Position numbers and translations under genes: made by a program
Shown here: positions 12,893 through 24,176 of the stretch, one piece after another
Layout: every line of letters begins with the position of its first letter
How positions within the stretch are numbered: the first letter of the stretch is position 1
The notes under the pieces: generated by a model
The model's database searches: none
Told to the model about the DNA's origin: nothing
Seen by the model: only the letters and a program-made list of their open reading frames with translations
Source of the DNA: Rhyacichthys aspro
Lineage: Eukaryota; Chordata; Actinopteri; Gobiiformes; Rhyacichthyidae
NCBI GenBank assembly: GCA_036850595.1
Contig: CM072166.1
Coordinates: forward strand, 13,162,758-13,226,757
Direction of reading: 5' to 3'
Length of the DNA stretch: 64,000 nucleotides

Positions 12893-15177
12893 TTATTTCT
12901 GGCCTGCAAAGTGCTTGTTAAGGATCCCCTTTGCTGCCTCAAGAGCACCATCGGCTGGGACAGGTATGTGCGGTGCGATCCCAGCTCCCTCCCAGGCTGG
13001 ACCAGCAGCTGTGTCAGAGTGGACAGTGGGGATGCTGAGGAAGACGTCAGTCTCACCAACCTGGAACGCTTTGGGTGGGTGGGAAGATCCAGAGGTGGTC
13101 TCTCCAACAATCATGGCACGACCAAGCTTCTTCATGATGTACACAAACTCCTCTGCAGCTCCTGCTGTTGCTCCACTTGTCAAGATGATCAGGCTCTTCT
13201 TGGAGCCGTACCTCACTCCTGCGAAAGAAGAGCATGTTCATATGAGAAAGATTATGAAGAGTGGTGACTAGCGGCATTAGGCAGAAAAAAATCCCATGAG
13301 TCAAATCATGCAAGCATTTTTAAGCTGTCACATTGCTGTATTGTAAACTTACCAGTGAGCTCAGGAAGGGTGACAAGGTCTGTGGTGGTGCCAGATGATC
13401 TGTCAAACAGCTTGTCCAGCACTATCTGCTTGTCAGCATCAAAGAAGTAAGAACAGAAGCCAGCAATAGCTGTTGTTGGGCCACCAATGTTGTTCCTGCA
13501 AATACATTTTTTGTGTCAAAAATGTTGACCTTTTTGTAAAATTATTTTTGGAATGTTGTGTTTTATGTAGATTTTAAGGTATATTCAACATATACACATT
13601 AAATATTGATATACACTTAAAGTGAGGAGCTTTTACAGCTTTAGCGATTTGTTTTCGGAAATGGAAACAGCATCTCAAACTATTGGAAGATTGGATTACC
13701 AACCTAAGGTCGACGATTAGTGCATCAGTGTTGACAACTTTGTTCCATACATGTTCAACAATAATCTGGGCAATGGCCTTAACCTCCTCAAAGTCTCCAA
13801 ACATGTCAAAACGCAGGAAGCCAATGTTGTTTTCAAGGACATCAGTATGGAAGGAGACTTTAACCAGCTCAATATACATTTCTGGTGAGTAATTCTGGGA
13901 ACAGAGAAAAGAACATAAATAAATACTGTGTTCTATAGTACTATGCACGCTTTAATTTTGCTATTGAAAATTAAAATCATCACCATAGGTGGCAGTGCTG
14001 GTGTGTTACTGGTAGCTTTTAGGCTCTTGTCACCAGAGAGGCTCTGCAAATCAGCAGATAGCTTTGTCTCTAAGTTGGTCTTGGAAACAACCATACTATA
14101 TGCACCGCTTCCCAGTAGGCCTTTTAACTTAGTTGCAACATCAGCTCCAATATCTTCAAAGGCATAGTTGTCAGCAATGAGGGCTGCTGCTCCTTCAATG
14201 ATGGCTGGGACTTGGGCACGGAGGTTGACAATCTTGATGGCAGTAGCCAGGGCATCCTCAGCATTAACCTCAACATCAGGCCTAACACCTGCAACCTCCC
14301 AAGTGGAGCCAGTGATGGGGTTGATTGATTTGGCTGTTGGCACTGTAACATAGAAGTCTGTGTCGCCAACTTTGATCTTATCAATCTTCACAGAGCCCCC
14401 AGCAGTTTTCTCGCCCACAATGGTGGCTCTCTTGAGGTTTTTGAGGCAATAGGCAACATCCTCCGCAATGCCATTTGTGTTCTTACTGGTGAGGATAATA
14501 AGAGGCTTGGTTGCACCATATCTCTCCCCCAACAGTGTTGTCATGGACATCAGCTTTGTGGTTGTGTTTGTGGGGCGGTCATAGACACTGTCTATGTGAA
14601 TTGAGGTTTCGGCGTCAGTGAAGTAAGAGACAATATAAGGAAGTCCTGAGATGTCCCCACTGCCAGTGTAACGCAAATCAAAGATCAGAGCTGAAGTAGG
14701 CAGTATTTTATTCCAGACCAACTCAAGGAGTAAAGGGCCAACTTTCTCAGCCACCTCTTCACCAAGAATGTGATCGATCCTCAGATAGCCAATGTTGCCT
14801 TCCAGAATGTCGAGCTTAATTGAGGTCTGGAGGACTGCTACAAGCTGCTCAGGTGGCAAAGGAGGCATCTTTGGGGATGCTGCAGGGACATAGTTTGGCT
14901 CATAAGAAACCTTTAGGCGTGGGTCACTTACTGTACCTTGGACACCAGCGCTGAGTACACGAGCCAAGGATTCTGCATCTGGGATGTTCAGGATTTCAGT
15001 GTTGCTGCTGGCTGCTCCAATAGCCTCCTTCATCCCAAGTAACTTCTCCGGGGAGCAATAATTGTCCATGACAATTTTTGCCATATCCATCATGAGGCTG
15101 GGGGGAAATGCAGCATGAATAAAGACAACATTTCCCAAAACTAGCAAAGATGCTATAAGAATGAAAGCCTTTGTCAT
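12893..15177 (-). CDS. rbp3: Interphotoreceptor retinoid-binding protein, gene 2 (two modules, four exons)
   Basis: A secreted glycoprotein of the interphotoreceptor matrix that shuttles retinoids between photoreceptors, retinal pigment epithelium and Muller glia (family knowledge). Exons are 13984-15177, 13704-13894, 13353-13495 and 12893-13218 (1194, 191, 143 and 326 bp), all GT/AG and in frame, giving 617 aa. The start is ATG at 15177 (MTKAFILIASLLVLGNVVF), a signal peptide; an ATG 63 bp upstream in the same frame lacks this character. There are two S41-peptidase/crotonase-like modules, about residues 25-325 and 326-617. Hallmark blocks are EGNIGYLRID, SALIFDLRYTG, PLIILTS and KRATIVGEKTAGG in module 1, and NNIGFLRFDMF, ALIVDLRNNIGG and RAMIVGETTSG in module 2. 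All three introns (89, 208 and 134 bp) fall in the last module, as in the fourth module of tetrapod RBP3. Confidence 0.96.
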
Positions 15178-16373
15178 TTTGTCTGTTTGGTCTGAAGAAG
15201 GTAAGAAGGTGCAAAGTGGAAGCTGAACCTCCTTCTGCAAAGAGGTTCTTTCTCAAATGGGCCTGTTTTGGCTGCATGGTGTCTGTTAACACACACATAA
15301 GAGGATTTTCCCCATCATAAACCTCTTATTCTATTATCCCGAGTGCTTCTGGAGGGCCAACCAAGCCAAGTAGGTGTAGTATCAAGGTGTTTGTGAACCA
15401 AAATACTTCAGTCTTATTTTAACACTGGTATTTTTGAACACCTTTTAAAACTGCATGAGCCAGCCAAGGTTAGTTTTGTGTATAACATATTTTGAAAAGC
15501 ATTATTGATTGTATCTCACTAAGGCTAACACCAACAGTAATTGTCAGTTCATTGCAGGTAAAAACAATTGTTTAACCTATAATCAAGTAATATATATAAA
15601 AAATAAATAAATAAAATTCATTCTATAAACACAGTGTTTATCTCAATCTATTATTGAGAATGGTTATTAAATTTAATTTGTTTGTTAAATGGTACATAAG
15701 CACAGAGGAGGCTGTGAATTTTCCTCATCAAATATTATTAGATTTTAGCTCCCTCTGCTGGAACAAACCTTTAGAGAAAATGATACTGAAAAGACTGCAA
15801 ACTGGGATGCAATAATGTCATACTAGAAGTATATAGAAACATTTTATTATCAAACACAATAGGTGACACAATTATTCAAGTAAAAAAACAAACATATATT
15901 TACTCAAATAAATAAATAAACAAATGTATGCATATGAACTATAGCATTACAAGAATATTTTAAAACATGCAGAAGTTGCTGGGTCAGTAAACAAGAAGTA
16001 ATTGCATTAAATACACTTACATTGTATCACTGTGAAGGAAAAAATGTTATTAAATGCCAGGAAGCCTAGCCGAAGAAGATTACAAAATCTCTAGTAACAA
16101 GTAACAAGATATAAATAGTGTCCACACCACTTTACAGCAAGACTTCCTGGATGAATATGTTACTCAACACTCTAAATAAACTTAAAAATATAAATATAAA
16201 AATATTAAACCTAATGACTTATGACTTAATGACTTATAGTAACAAAACAGACCAAAACATTAAGTAAGACATTAAATGCATCAGCTCTGTATATCTGACA
16301 GATATTGCTTTACTATAAGATTTCATACCTACTTTAATAATTACACGGGCACATAAACTGAACTGTTCTTGAG
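15178..16373. other. Intergenic between the two rbp3 genes
   Basis: A 1.2-kb gap that should contain the 3' UTR of rbp3 gene 1 and the promoter of gene 2. A complement of AATAAA at 15843-15848 is a candidate polyadenylation signal for gene 1. AT-rich, with no reading frame of interest. The promoter block near 15295-15341 is listed separately. Confidence 0.6.
15295..15341 (-). promoter_or_regulatory. rbp3: rbp3 gene 2 proximal promoter block, shared with gene 1
   Basis: On the plus strand this reads ACATAAGAGG, ATTTTCCCCAT, AAACCTCTTATT and ATTATC in order. The same words in the same order and spacing occur upstream of rbp3 gene 1 (19268-19313). It lies about 118-164 bp before the gene 2 ATG, the same distance as in gene 1. 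Identity in non-coding DNA at matched positions suggests a retained core promoter. Its role in transcription is inferred. Confidence 0.6.
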
Positions 16374-19142
16374 TTAATTGCCTCTGTGATTTAGCCTTGC
16401 TGCTATGATTCTTCTTGCTAAAGGAAGAGCATCATTTGCTCGAGCAATAACATGTGGCTCAACTCCTGAAACACTCCAAACTTTTCCAGTGACAGCACTT
16501 AGAACAACCTTATTTGGAATGGAAGAATACAAAGTACTGTTTTGAATTTGGTATGTTGCAATTGACAGAGACCCTCCAATTGTTGGTTCCCCAATGACTG
16601 TTGCCCTGTGCAGATCTTTCATTGTGCGAGTAAACACTTCAGCTGCAGATCCAGTCATGTGACTGGTTAGGATGTAAATATCCTTGGAGGTTCCGTAGCG
16701 TTCACCCATGACCTGAGGCCAAGTCATGACGTCTGTCATGGTGGCAGAAGAGTGATCAAATACTGTATAAAGATGGCGTAAAGGTATATCATCAAAGAAG
16801 TAGGTACACAGGAGAGGGATTGCTGTTGCATATCCACCAGTGTTGTATCTCATGTCAATTATAAGGGCATCTGTGTTCACTATTTTATTCCACACTTTAT
16901 TTATTAGTTCTGGTCCAATTGCTTTTACTACTTCTAAATCAGCCATCATGTCAACCCTTATGTAGCCAACATTGCCTGGCATAAGATCAGTCTTAAACAA
17001 AGCATCAATTATATATCCTACTTCTTCTGGTGTTGGAATCTTTGGGATTTCATGGAGCGATTCAGGTTCAACGTCACAATAAAACACATGGAGCCGGTGA
17101 TCACCAGATGCCTCATGAAGATCTGCCGTCAACTGAGAAGCTAAAGATTCAAAGTCAACCACTGACCGGTACAGTCCCTCAGCATACTTTTGTAACAATA
17201 TTTTACCAACCTTTTGTGCAACTTCATGGATTGCATAATGATTTTCCAACAACTCTCTTGTACCCTCAATCAGAGATTTTACTTTTTTATGGAAATCTGC
17301 AATTTCTTGAACGTGGTCCATAGCTTCCTCCGCCAGCACTATGGCATCAGGTACCACTCCACCTCCAAGCCAGCAATCCCCATTGTTGTCTATAAAATTA
17401 ATAAAGGGAACAGTGATTGCAATATCTGTCCCCTCTATGTGAAATGTTTTAGAATGCATTAATGTCCCAGATGTAATTTCCCCTATGACTGTCCCACGAT
17501 GCAAAGTCTGTATCAGGTAAGCAAACTCTTCACCAGCGCCTGCTGTACTGTAACTGGTCAAAACATAAATCCCTCGGTTGGATCCATAAGTTGGTCCTGT
17601 GATTTGAGGATAAGAGTCATATACAGTTGTTTTGTTCTGGATTCTGTCATAAATAGTGAAAAAGTGATGTTTCTGGTAGATATCATGCAGATAGGACAAT
17701 ATTAGGCTTAAAACAGAAGTGTTTCCACCAGTGTTGTAGCGCAGGTCTATTATCAGGATTGTAGTGTCTTTTAAAGGCTTCCACACCTTTTCTGACATGA
17801 TCTCTTTTAGTTTAGAGACATTAGACATAAACATGTCAAAACGTAGATATCCAACATTACCTGGAAGAACTTCCATTTTTATAAGTGACTCAACAGTGTT
17901 TTGTGATAATTCTGAATTATTTAGAAAAACAGGGATTTCATAACCCTCCTCTGTTTTATCGTTATTATTGACCTTTTTTATCATCAGCCGGGTGTCATCA
18001 GACACAGTCTCAATGTTTTGGTTGAGTGTGCGTACTAGTTCCTCTTCAGATACAACAGAGAGCAGATCTGTTGATTGTAGCTTTTGAAGAATAGCTGAAA
18101 CTCTATCAGTGAATGCATAAAACCTAGTTATTATCCTGGAGACTCTCTGCAAGACCTTGGGAATAGCTCTCCGTTCCGCTAGAACAGATTTGGCTTTCCA
18201 CAGAGCTTCCTTGGCCATGACATAAACTTTTGGGGAAACTCCACTCACTTCCCAACTCTGGCCTGTGATTGGACTTACAGATCTTGCCACTGGAACAGTA
18301 ATGTAGAAGTCTGATGAAGCTATCCGAAAAGTCTGGATATCAATAGACCCACCAGAAGTCCTCTCTCCGATTATGATCGCCCTCTTTAAGTGTTTCAGTG
18401 TATATGCTACTGCTTCAGCTGCTCCATTGGTACGCCTACTTGTCAAGACAATTAGGTCCTTCTCTTTTCCATACCTTTCTTCCATTATTGATACCATTGT
18501 CCATACCTCCTTAGTTGTGTTGGAAGGCCTATCATAAACAGTGTCAATATGAATTAGCTCTGGGTCTGAGAAATAAGAGATTAGAAAAGGAACTCCTGAC
18601 ACTTCTCCAGCTGTACTGTACCTCAGGTCCAGAATCAATGCTGATGTATCAGCGACCCTATCCCAAATGTTTTCTCTCAGGACTGACCCGAGCCTCGCCA
18701 CGGTGTGTTCACTAATGATTCGATCCATTCGCAGATAGCCTATGTTATTCTCTAGAATATCCATCTTGACAGATTTCCTTACCAGCTTCATCAGTTGCTC
18801 TACAGGGAGAGATCTCAGTGACGGGGGCTCCACAACGACAAAGTTCGGCTCATATAAAACAGTCAGCCTCGGATCATTAAGTGCCCCCTGCACTCCAGCA
18901 GTGAGCACAGTCGCCAGGGTGTTCCTGTCTGAAATGTGCATGATTTCTCCACTGCTAATGGCCTGTTGAATAGCTCCTTGCATCCCGACCAGGTTCTCAG
19001 GAAGGCAGTAGTTTTCCAGCAGTATTCTTGCCATTTCCAACACCAGACCTGGCTGAAACGATGCAATGGCAGAAAAGATACATAACATAAATGTAAGTTG
19101 CAGTGCTGAGATGTATTTAGCCATTGCTTTTTTCTTCATCAT
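16374..19142 (-). CDS. rbp3: Interphotoreceptor retinoid-binding protein, gene 1 (intronless, three modules)
   Basis: A second rbp3 gene, head-to-tail upstream of gene 2. It is one uninterrupted 922-codon frame ending in TAA. Three IRBP modules cover about residues 30-325, 326-625 and 626-922, each with the retinoid-binding/S41-like signature: NNIGYLRMD, GNVGYLRFDMF and GNVGYIRVDM; ALILDLRYSTAG, ILIIDLRYNTGG and ALIIDMRYNTGG; and the RA(I/T)-I-GE-T-GG block (degenerate in module 2 as RGTVIGEITSG). Three in-frame ATGs open the frame (codons 1, 2 and 7). Codon 7 (GCAATGG) has the strongest context and leads into the signal peptide KYISALQLTFMLCIFSAIAS. Tetrapod RBP3 has four modules (about 1250 aa), so this gene is one short. 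The lack of introns matches the large first exon of tetrapod RBP3, which holds modules 1-3. Confidence 0.95.
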   Translation of the reverse strand: MMKKKAMAKYISALQLTFMLCIFSAIASFQPGLVLEMARILLENYCLPENLVGMQGAIQQAISSGEIMHISDRNTLATVLTAGVQGALNDPRLTVLYEPNFVVVEPPSLRSLPVEQLMKLVRKSVKMDILENNIGYLRMDRIISEHTVARLGSVLRENIWDRVADTSALILDLRYSTAGEVSGVPFLISYFSDPELIHIDTVYDRPSNTTKEVWTMVSIMEERYGKEKDLIVLTSRRTNGAAEAVAYTLKHLKRAIIIGERTSGGSIDIQTFRIASSDFYITVPVARSVSPITGQSWEVSGVSPKVYVMAKEALWKAKSVLAERRAIPKVLQRVSRIITRFYAFTDRVSAILQKLQSTDLLSVVSEEELVRTLNQNIETVSDDTRLMIKKVNNNDKTEEGYEIPVFLNNSELSQNTVESLIKMEVLPGNVGYLRFDMFMSNVSKLKEIMSEKVWKPLKDTTILIIDLRYNTGGNTSVLSLILSYLHDIYQKHHFFTIYDRIQNKTTVYDSYPQITGPTYGSNRGIYVLTSYSTAGAGEEFAYLIQTLHRGTVIGEITSGTLMHSKTFHIEGTDIAITVPFINFIDNNGDCWLGGGVVPDAIVLAEEAMDHVQEIADFHKKVKSLIEGTRELLENHYAIHEVAQKVGKILLQKYAEGLYRSVVDFESLASQLTADLHEASGDHRLHVFYCDVEPESLHEIPKIPTPEEVGYIIDALFKTDLMPGNVGYIRVDMMADLEVVKAIGPELINKVWNKIVNTDALIIDMRYNTGGYATAIPLLCTYFFDDIPLRHLYTVFDHSSATMTDVMTWPQVMGERYGTSKDIYILTSHMTGSAAEVFTRTMKDLHRATVIGEPTIGGSLSIATYQIQNSTLYSSIPNKVVLSAVTGKVWSVSGVEPHVIARANDALPLARRIIAARLNHRGN

Positions 19143-19267
19143 CTCTAATAGAAAGATATGTCTCTGTCTTGGGTTATGTCAGGTTGTGTTAGCAGAGATA
19201 GTGCTGAGATGCTGGGGGAGAGTGGGTTTTGTAATTGTAATGAGTTTTTATGAAAATTGTAATGGCA

Positions 19268-19313
19268 ACATAAGAGGCTTTTGTCCCAAGTAAACCTCTA
19301 ATCGCATTATCTG
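19268..19313 (-). promoter_or_regulatory. rbp3: rbp3 gene 1 proximal promoter block with a CRX/OTX-type site
   Basis: Plus-strand words ACATAAGAGG, CTTTTGTCCCAAGT, AAACCTCTAATC and ATTATC, about 126-171 bp upstream of the ATG and parallel to the block before gene 2. CTCTAATC contains the K50-homeodomain core TAATC (GATTA on the minus strand) bound by CRX and OTX2 in photoreceptor promoters (established family knowledge). Gene 2 has CTCTTATT at this spot and so lacks that core. Confidence 0.6.
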
Positions 19314-19368
19314 CAGTGTTTCAGCTGGACAGTGCTAGACAATAGCATTTAATAAATGTGTTTATTTT

Positions 19369-19445
19369 ATCTATCTGTATGTATGTATGTATGTATGGAT
19401 GTATGGATGTATGGATGGACGGATGGATGGATGGATGGATAGATA
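19369..19445. repeat. GTAT/GGAT tetranucleotide repeat
   Basis: About 77 bp of ATCT, GTAT and GGAT tetranucleotides with gradual unit change along the array. It lies between the rbp3 gene 1 promoter block and the upstream CRX-like cluster. Confidence 0.92.
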
Positions 19446-19894
19446 TTTTACACCAACCTCTGGCATTTCTAAGAGCAAGAAAAGTCCTCAAATTTCTGTG
19501 CTTGCAGTGAATGAATTTTAAAGTGGATAATTGCTTAGCTGGCAAAACTCTGAAAATGTGTTATATTGCTTGATACAATTGAATTTGCCTGGTAAAATAA
19601 TGCAGTCTTCCGAGTGCAGTGATTTATTTGCGATTGGACATATGAATTACTAATAATTGTGCGTAAGTAGCATCCATATGATCATAATCATGATCATATT
19701 TTAATTATTTCTCAAAATAATATTACTAATATAACTAAATTGTCTCTTTTAGGAATGGTAATTTTGTGTCAGTCCATAGTCGTCATCCATGGGAGATGAA
19801 AAAAAAACCCACATTATACATTATACTAGTTTAACACTTTTAACATTTAACAGTTTCAAAGCAGGTTAGTGTGACAGTGGCTGTGTCTGTTTTT

Positions 19895-19970
19895 CAGATA
19901 ATCCCACCCTGCTGCAAAGGATTATGCTGCTCACAGTGCACTGTCTCCATCTGGCTGCCTGCTGACGTTA
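19895..19970. promoter_or_regulatory. Candidate photoreceptor enhancer (CRX/OTX plus NRL/MAF-type sites)
   Basis: Contains TAATCC at 19899-19904, its inverted counterpart GGATTA at 19919-19924 (20 bp apart) and TGCTGAC at 19960-19966. TAATCC is the preferred CRX/OTX2 core and TGCTGAC is the MAF/NRL half site. The cluster sits about 0.76-0.82 kb upstream of the rbp3 gene 1 ATG and just beyond the gdf2 3' end. The motifs are directly visible; the function is inferred. Confidence 0.45.
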
Positions 19971-20417
19971 CTACCACTTCTGCACCCATGGCTCCCACAG
20001 GTAAACTTAAACCATTTTTGAAAATATATAAATAGACACATTACTTATAAGACAAGAAATAGACAATTTAGAAAAAATACCTTTTATTTTAGCTTAAGTT
20101 CGGTTTATATTGACAGTGTAACATATGGCTCATCATAAAGAAATTATTTGGATGTACTAGTTTATTGTGCATAAACCTAAGTGGCTGATTATACTGCGCA
20201 AGACTTGTTTTGTCTGCTTATACAGTTGTGTGAGTAACTGCAGACTGAAGAATTGGACTTACTGTACACTGCTGCTGAACATATATCAATATAAACAAAT
20301 TGAATTACATTATTAATATACACAATATACATTAGACTGGCACAGGATTAACACTTGGTCACCATTTTCTGGGTAAACAATGCTGGCCTTGGGATGAAAA
20401 TGTTAAAAACTCTGAAA

Positions 20418-21893
20418 CTACCTGCAGCCACACTCTGCCACCTTCATCTCTTCATACAAATACCTTATGGTAAGGCGCCCATTCTCCTGATACATGACTG
20501 TGATCGGATCCAGTTTGATGGGCACACAACATGCCATGTTGGCCTTTTTGGGGTTCCTGATATTCATCAATGTCTGGATGAGGGCATGCTTGGATGGGGT
20601 TGATTCATCTGTCAGTGGATGGTAACAAAGACCTCGACACTCAAAAGCGTCATATTCTGGCGGTGCAACAATCCAACTGTCCCAACCAATTTCTTTAAAA
20701 CTGACTTTGAGCGAGGTCCGGCGACAGTATTCCCTCTCAGCCTTTCTCTTTTTCCGCCTTGGAAGTTGATCGTTAACAGTTTCATTGGGATGTTCATCCC
20801 TATTCCAGACGGCATCCGAGTGGAGGATACTTTCTTCCTCATGGAGAATCATCTCTTTTAGCTCCTTCTTTGCCTCTCTCCTTCTGCTCCCAAGGTCATC
20901 TGAAAAGACTATCAAAGCTGCTGAAGTGTTATCGCCAACAGACACACCCATGCTGAAACAACCAGCTGAATGTTTATCTCTAAAAGAAGCCTTACAGTCC
21001 CTTGTATCAAGCAATACATCAAACCCAGTTGACCCATAGCCTGACTTGACCCAGCTCTGGACAATTGCAGTCATATCAAATGTCTCCCACATGCTCTGGA
21101 AACCTGTCACCTCTTTATCAACCACAAGTTGCATTGTGGATTTAAATGGATTATTATCCACTTCGTAGACTTTAACGGTGGCCTGGAAACTGTGGGAGGT
21201 GATCTTTGACCTTGTGTCTGGTGAGAAAAACAGTTGTAGTTCAGCAGCAGTGATCTTCTCATGGCTGGGGAGAGTGATGTTAAACATCAGCCTGTGTTTG
21301 GACCTGGTGTTGTTTATCACAGTGAGTGTTACATCTGTGGGATGGGCATGAAAAAGTTAAGATAAGGAAACAGACACTATTCTGCAGTATGGTATAGTCA
21401 ATTTAACAACAAAATGTATGCTTGTAATAGTGATCCTTACTCATTTAACAGACATATGGACTTTGGATAAAAATAATGTCTAAATGCACATATTTCTGGC
21501 TAGTCCAAAAGCTTACATCAAGTTAAACTTTAAACATGTACCTTGCGCAGTGAAACTTCTTATGACATCAGACTGAGGGATTGCTGTGCTGTCGGAGGTG
21601 TACTTGTTGTAGAGCTCGATCATAAACTGAGGAGGATAAATCTTGCTTTTCTCCTGCGGAACATCTGACAGGTTGAGTTTCCTCAGGAACCCTTTTTTCA
21701 TGGTCCCCAGAAGGTTTGCCATTCTTGATTCTGTGTTTTCCTCCTGCAAAAGGTCCTCTTCTGTCTGCTGAGAGTAGAATCCCTCACTATCTTCTGTCTG
21801 GATGTCAACATTTAGAGGTTTACAGGTACAGGAGCCGCTAGAAACCACTAGGCTCAAAGACACTTGGAGCAGGAATGTTTTAAGGCTCTGCAT
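20418..21893 (-). CDS. gdf2: Growth differentiation factor 2 / bone morphogenetic protein 9
   Basis: A secreted TGF-beta superfamily ligand; BMP9 signals through ALK1 and BMPR2 on endothelium (family knowledge). Exons are 21542-21893 and 21334 down to 20418 (352 and 917 bp), joined across a 207-bp GT/AG intron in phase 1, giving 422 aa (human about 429). The start is ATG at 21893 with signal peptide FLLQVSLSLVVSSGS. The prodomain covers about residues 25-314. A furin-type RKKR lies at about 311-314. The roughly 108-residue mature domain has the seven cysteines (EYC, FECRGLC, ACC, CGC) and ends in AECGCR. IGWDSWIVAPPEYDAFEC and MKVAECGCR fit GDF2/BMP10. Location beside rbp3 and gdf10 identifies it as gdf2 rather than bmp10. 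Confidence 0.95.
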
Positions 21894-24176
21894 TTTGAAA
21901 GAAGACTTTCTGCACTCTCATCTGGTGCAATCGCTACTTTGTTCCAGATACTTTGCAATGGCAAAGTTTGAAAATGAAGATCATCACCGCAAGGACCACA
22001 GTCCTCATGTCCGCTCCCATGCTCCCAGAGTAAACATGGGGACTTGTGTCAACCAAAATAGTAGCTCAGCCATGCTTATCACTGCAGTGTGCCTTCTTAA
22101 GGCTTTTTATCATGAGAGGGCTAGCTGCTAATGAAGTCTTTGTAAACACTTGACAGCGATAATGAGGGAAGCGCTACAAACTGTGGGGTTACTGAGAAGC
22201 AGAGATTTCCATAATATGCGTTTTCCCAGCTTCAGGGTGAAACTGTCAGGACAGTGGAAACAAAATGCAACAGTCTAAGATTCTGGGATTATTGTTACAA
22301 CTCAGTATATGTGCAGTGTATTGCATTTAGGGTAATTTCATAATAATAATTTAATATTTTCTAGTGTGACGAAATGAATGACTTGATATGAAGACACTAG
22401 ATTTCATTAGTTAGTTTATACTAAAAGGTTAGTTAGTTTATACTTGAAGGAGATACACAAACCACATTTCTACACATAAATAAACAAAGAAAAAAACAGT
22501 TGCTATAGAAAGATGTATCTATGCGGAGTGGACATAGAACAATAACATTGTCATTCTCACTTGACAAAGATGGATATAACTAGATAGCTGATTGTCTTGT
22601 TCCTTGTTACTTGTTCCTTTGTTTAGACCCCAAAAATATAAGCCAGTGTGTCTGGGGGCATTGGCCTGAATCTTGGATATTTTAAAATTTCATTTGGTAT
22701 CTTGTTACTCTGCGCTGGGTTTGTGCTGGGTGTCATTAAATGCTTTGATTTTGGCCTCTAAGAATTTTTTTTTATGGAATCAATCAAGCCAGCAAAAATG
22801 GCAATGGCATCACTTTTGGTATTGAAATGACATATCTTGTGCAGAAAAATGTTAAAAAGTAATAATGTTTAAAAGCTTGATTAATGTTAGATTTTTTTTC
22901 TGGATGGCTAGTAATCCACAGGTTTTAATTTTAGTTATCTGAATTTTAAACAGAATGGATTTGTGAAAGATTTAACTAAATTGCATTTATCTCAAAACTT
23001 TTTAATATGTTAATGAAATTTGGATGAATGACACTGGACATCACCTGACTCAGTAATGGAATAAGGTTTATGTAAAACCTAAACACTATGACCACTTGAA
23101 TGGTAATTTACTAAATAAATGAAAACTGATTTTCAATCAAGGTGATTTTGAAAAAAAAAAAAAAAAGTATATATTTCTCACATAATGATGATCACTCACA
23201 GTATACACTTTGTATACGCATTGCTTCTCAACTCAACTATCTTAATAAACCTAAAAAACTGTACTGACTGTACAACTAAGTTTATTTCCATACCAAGGAT
23301 ACATATGCTCATGATGCATTTAAAATAACTGTCCAAAATGTGGATACATTTAACCCCTTTACGTTGCTATGAATATTGATTTGTACCCAATACAAAACTG
23401 TACATGAAATATTTAGGTACACTGTATTTATATGGAATAGTAAGTCTCTCTACTCAAACACTTGAAAGTCCCACGAAAACACAGCAGGTGGCAGCACTGC
23501 CCTGCTTTATATTTACATCCTGCATGCTGTTTTTCAGTTTATCAGACGTTTACCCTCTCATGCATGAAAACAATTTCTAAAATATGTGAGCTGTTAAATA
23601 TCAACAACATGGCATTTACAAGAGAAGTCATAAAATGTAGTGTTAAGTACCTTCAGTAGAGTAATGAGTATTTACAAAAAACTGGCTAGGAAGTGTCAGT
23701 TCATTTCAGTAAAAACAACAAAAACAAACAGTAGATATTACAAATATTTTAGAAAAGTGTCAGCATGGATCACAAAAGGATTTTCAATTCTATGGTGCAG
23801 TTGAGGCAAAGTCCAGGATTAATCAAACAATCAACTCAGGAAAGCAAGGAAAATAGTTTCACAAATCTCCCCCAGTGTAAAAGAGGCAGAAAACTATGCT
23901 AATAATCTTGTTTAAGTGCGCATTATCCACCTAATCTGTTCCAAAATGTCAGGATCATTGCATCATTGCGTAGACAGGTTTAGTAATTGCACTTCTGATA
24001 TGATGCTTAATGAAGATATTTGTAGACGTATAAGAATTTCAGTCCAGAAGTTCAGTTTCTGCCCTTACTGAGGAGTGATCTCTGCTTTGTCCAGACAGTA
24101 TGCAGTATATGGTTCATATACTAGACTGTCTTTTACTATATCAATAACAGTTCCAATAGCTATGGCAGCTCCGGCA
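21894..24176. other. Intergenic: gdf2 promoter side and gdf10 3' UTR
   Basis: 2.3 kb with no coding region recognised. A complement of AATAAA at 23281-23286 is a candidate gdf10 polyadenylation signal. A short duplicated TTAGTTAGTTTATACT motif sits near 22408-22445 and an A tract at about 23150-23166. Confidence 0.6.

Larger units (their letters stand above)
19143..20417. other. Intergenic: rbp3 gene 1 promoter and gdf2 3' UTR
   Basis: A 1.28-kb gap. A complement of AATAAA at 20083-20088 is a candidate gdf2 polyadenylation signal. The rest holds a tetranucleotide repeat, the rbp3 promoter block and a CRX/NRL-like site cluster, listed separately. Confidence 0.6.

Noticed and set aside
12866..13271. 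Plus-strand frames of 118 and 133 codons
   Set aside because: They are antisense shadows of rbp3 gene 2 exon 4, which has strong family identity on the minus strand.
19895..20000. Possible plus-strand exon between TTTTTCAG and GGTAAACTT
   Set aside because: The splice-like ends are tempting, but no gene on this strand is recognisable here. The CRX/NRL motif cluster is a better explanation.
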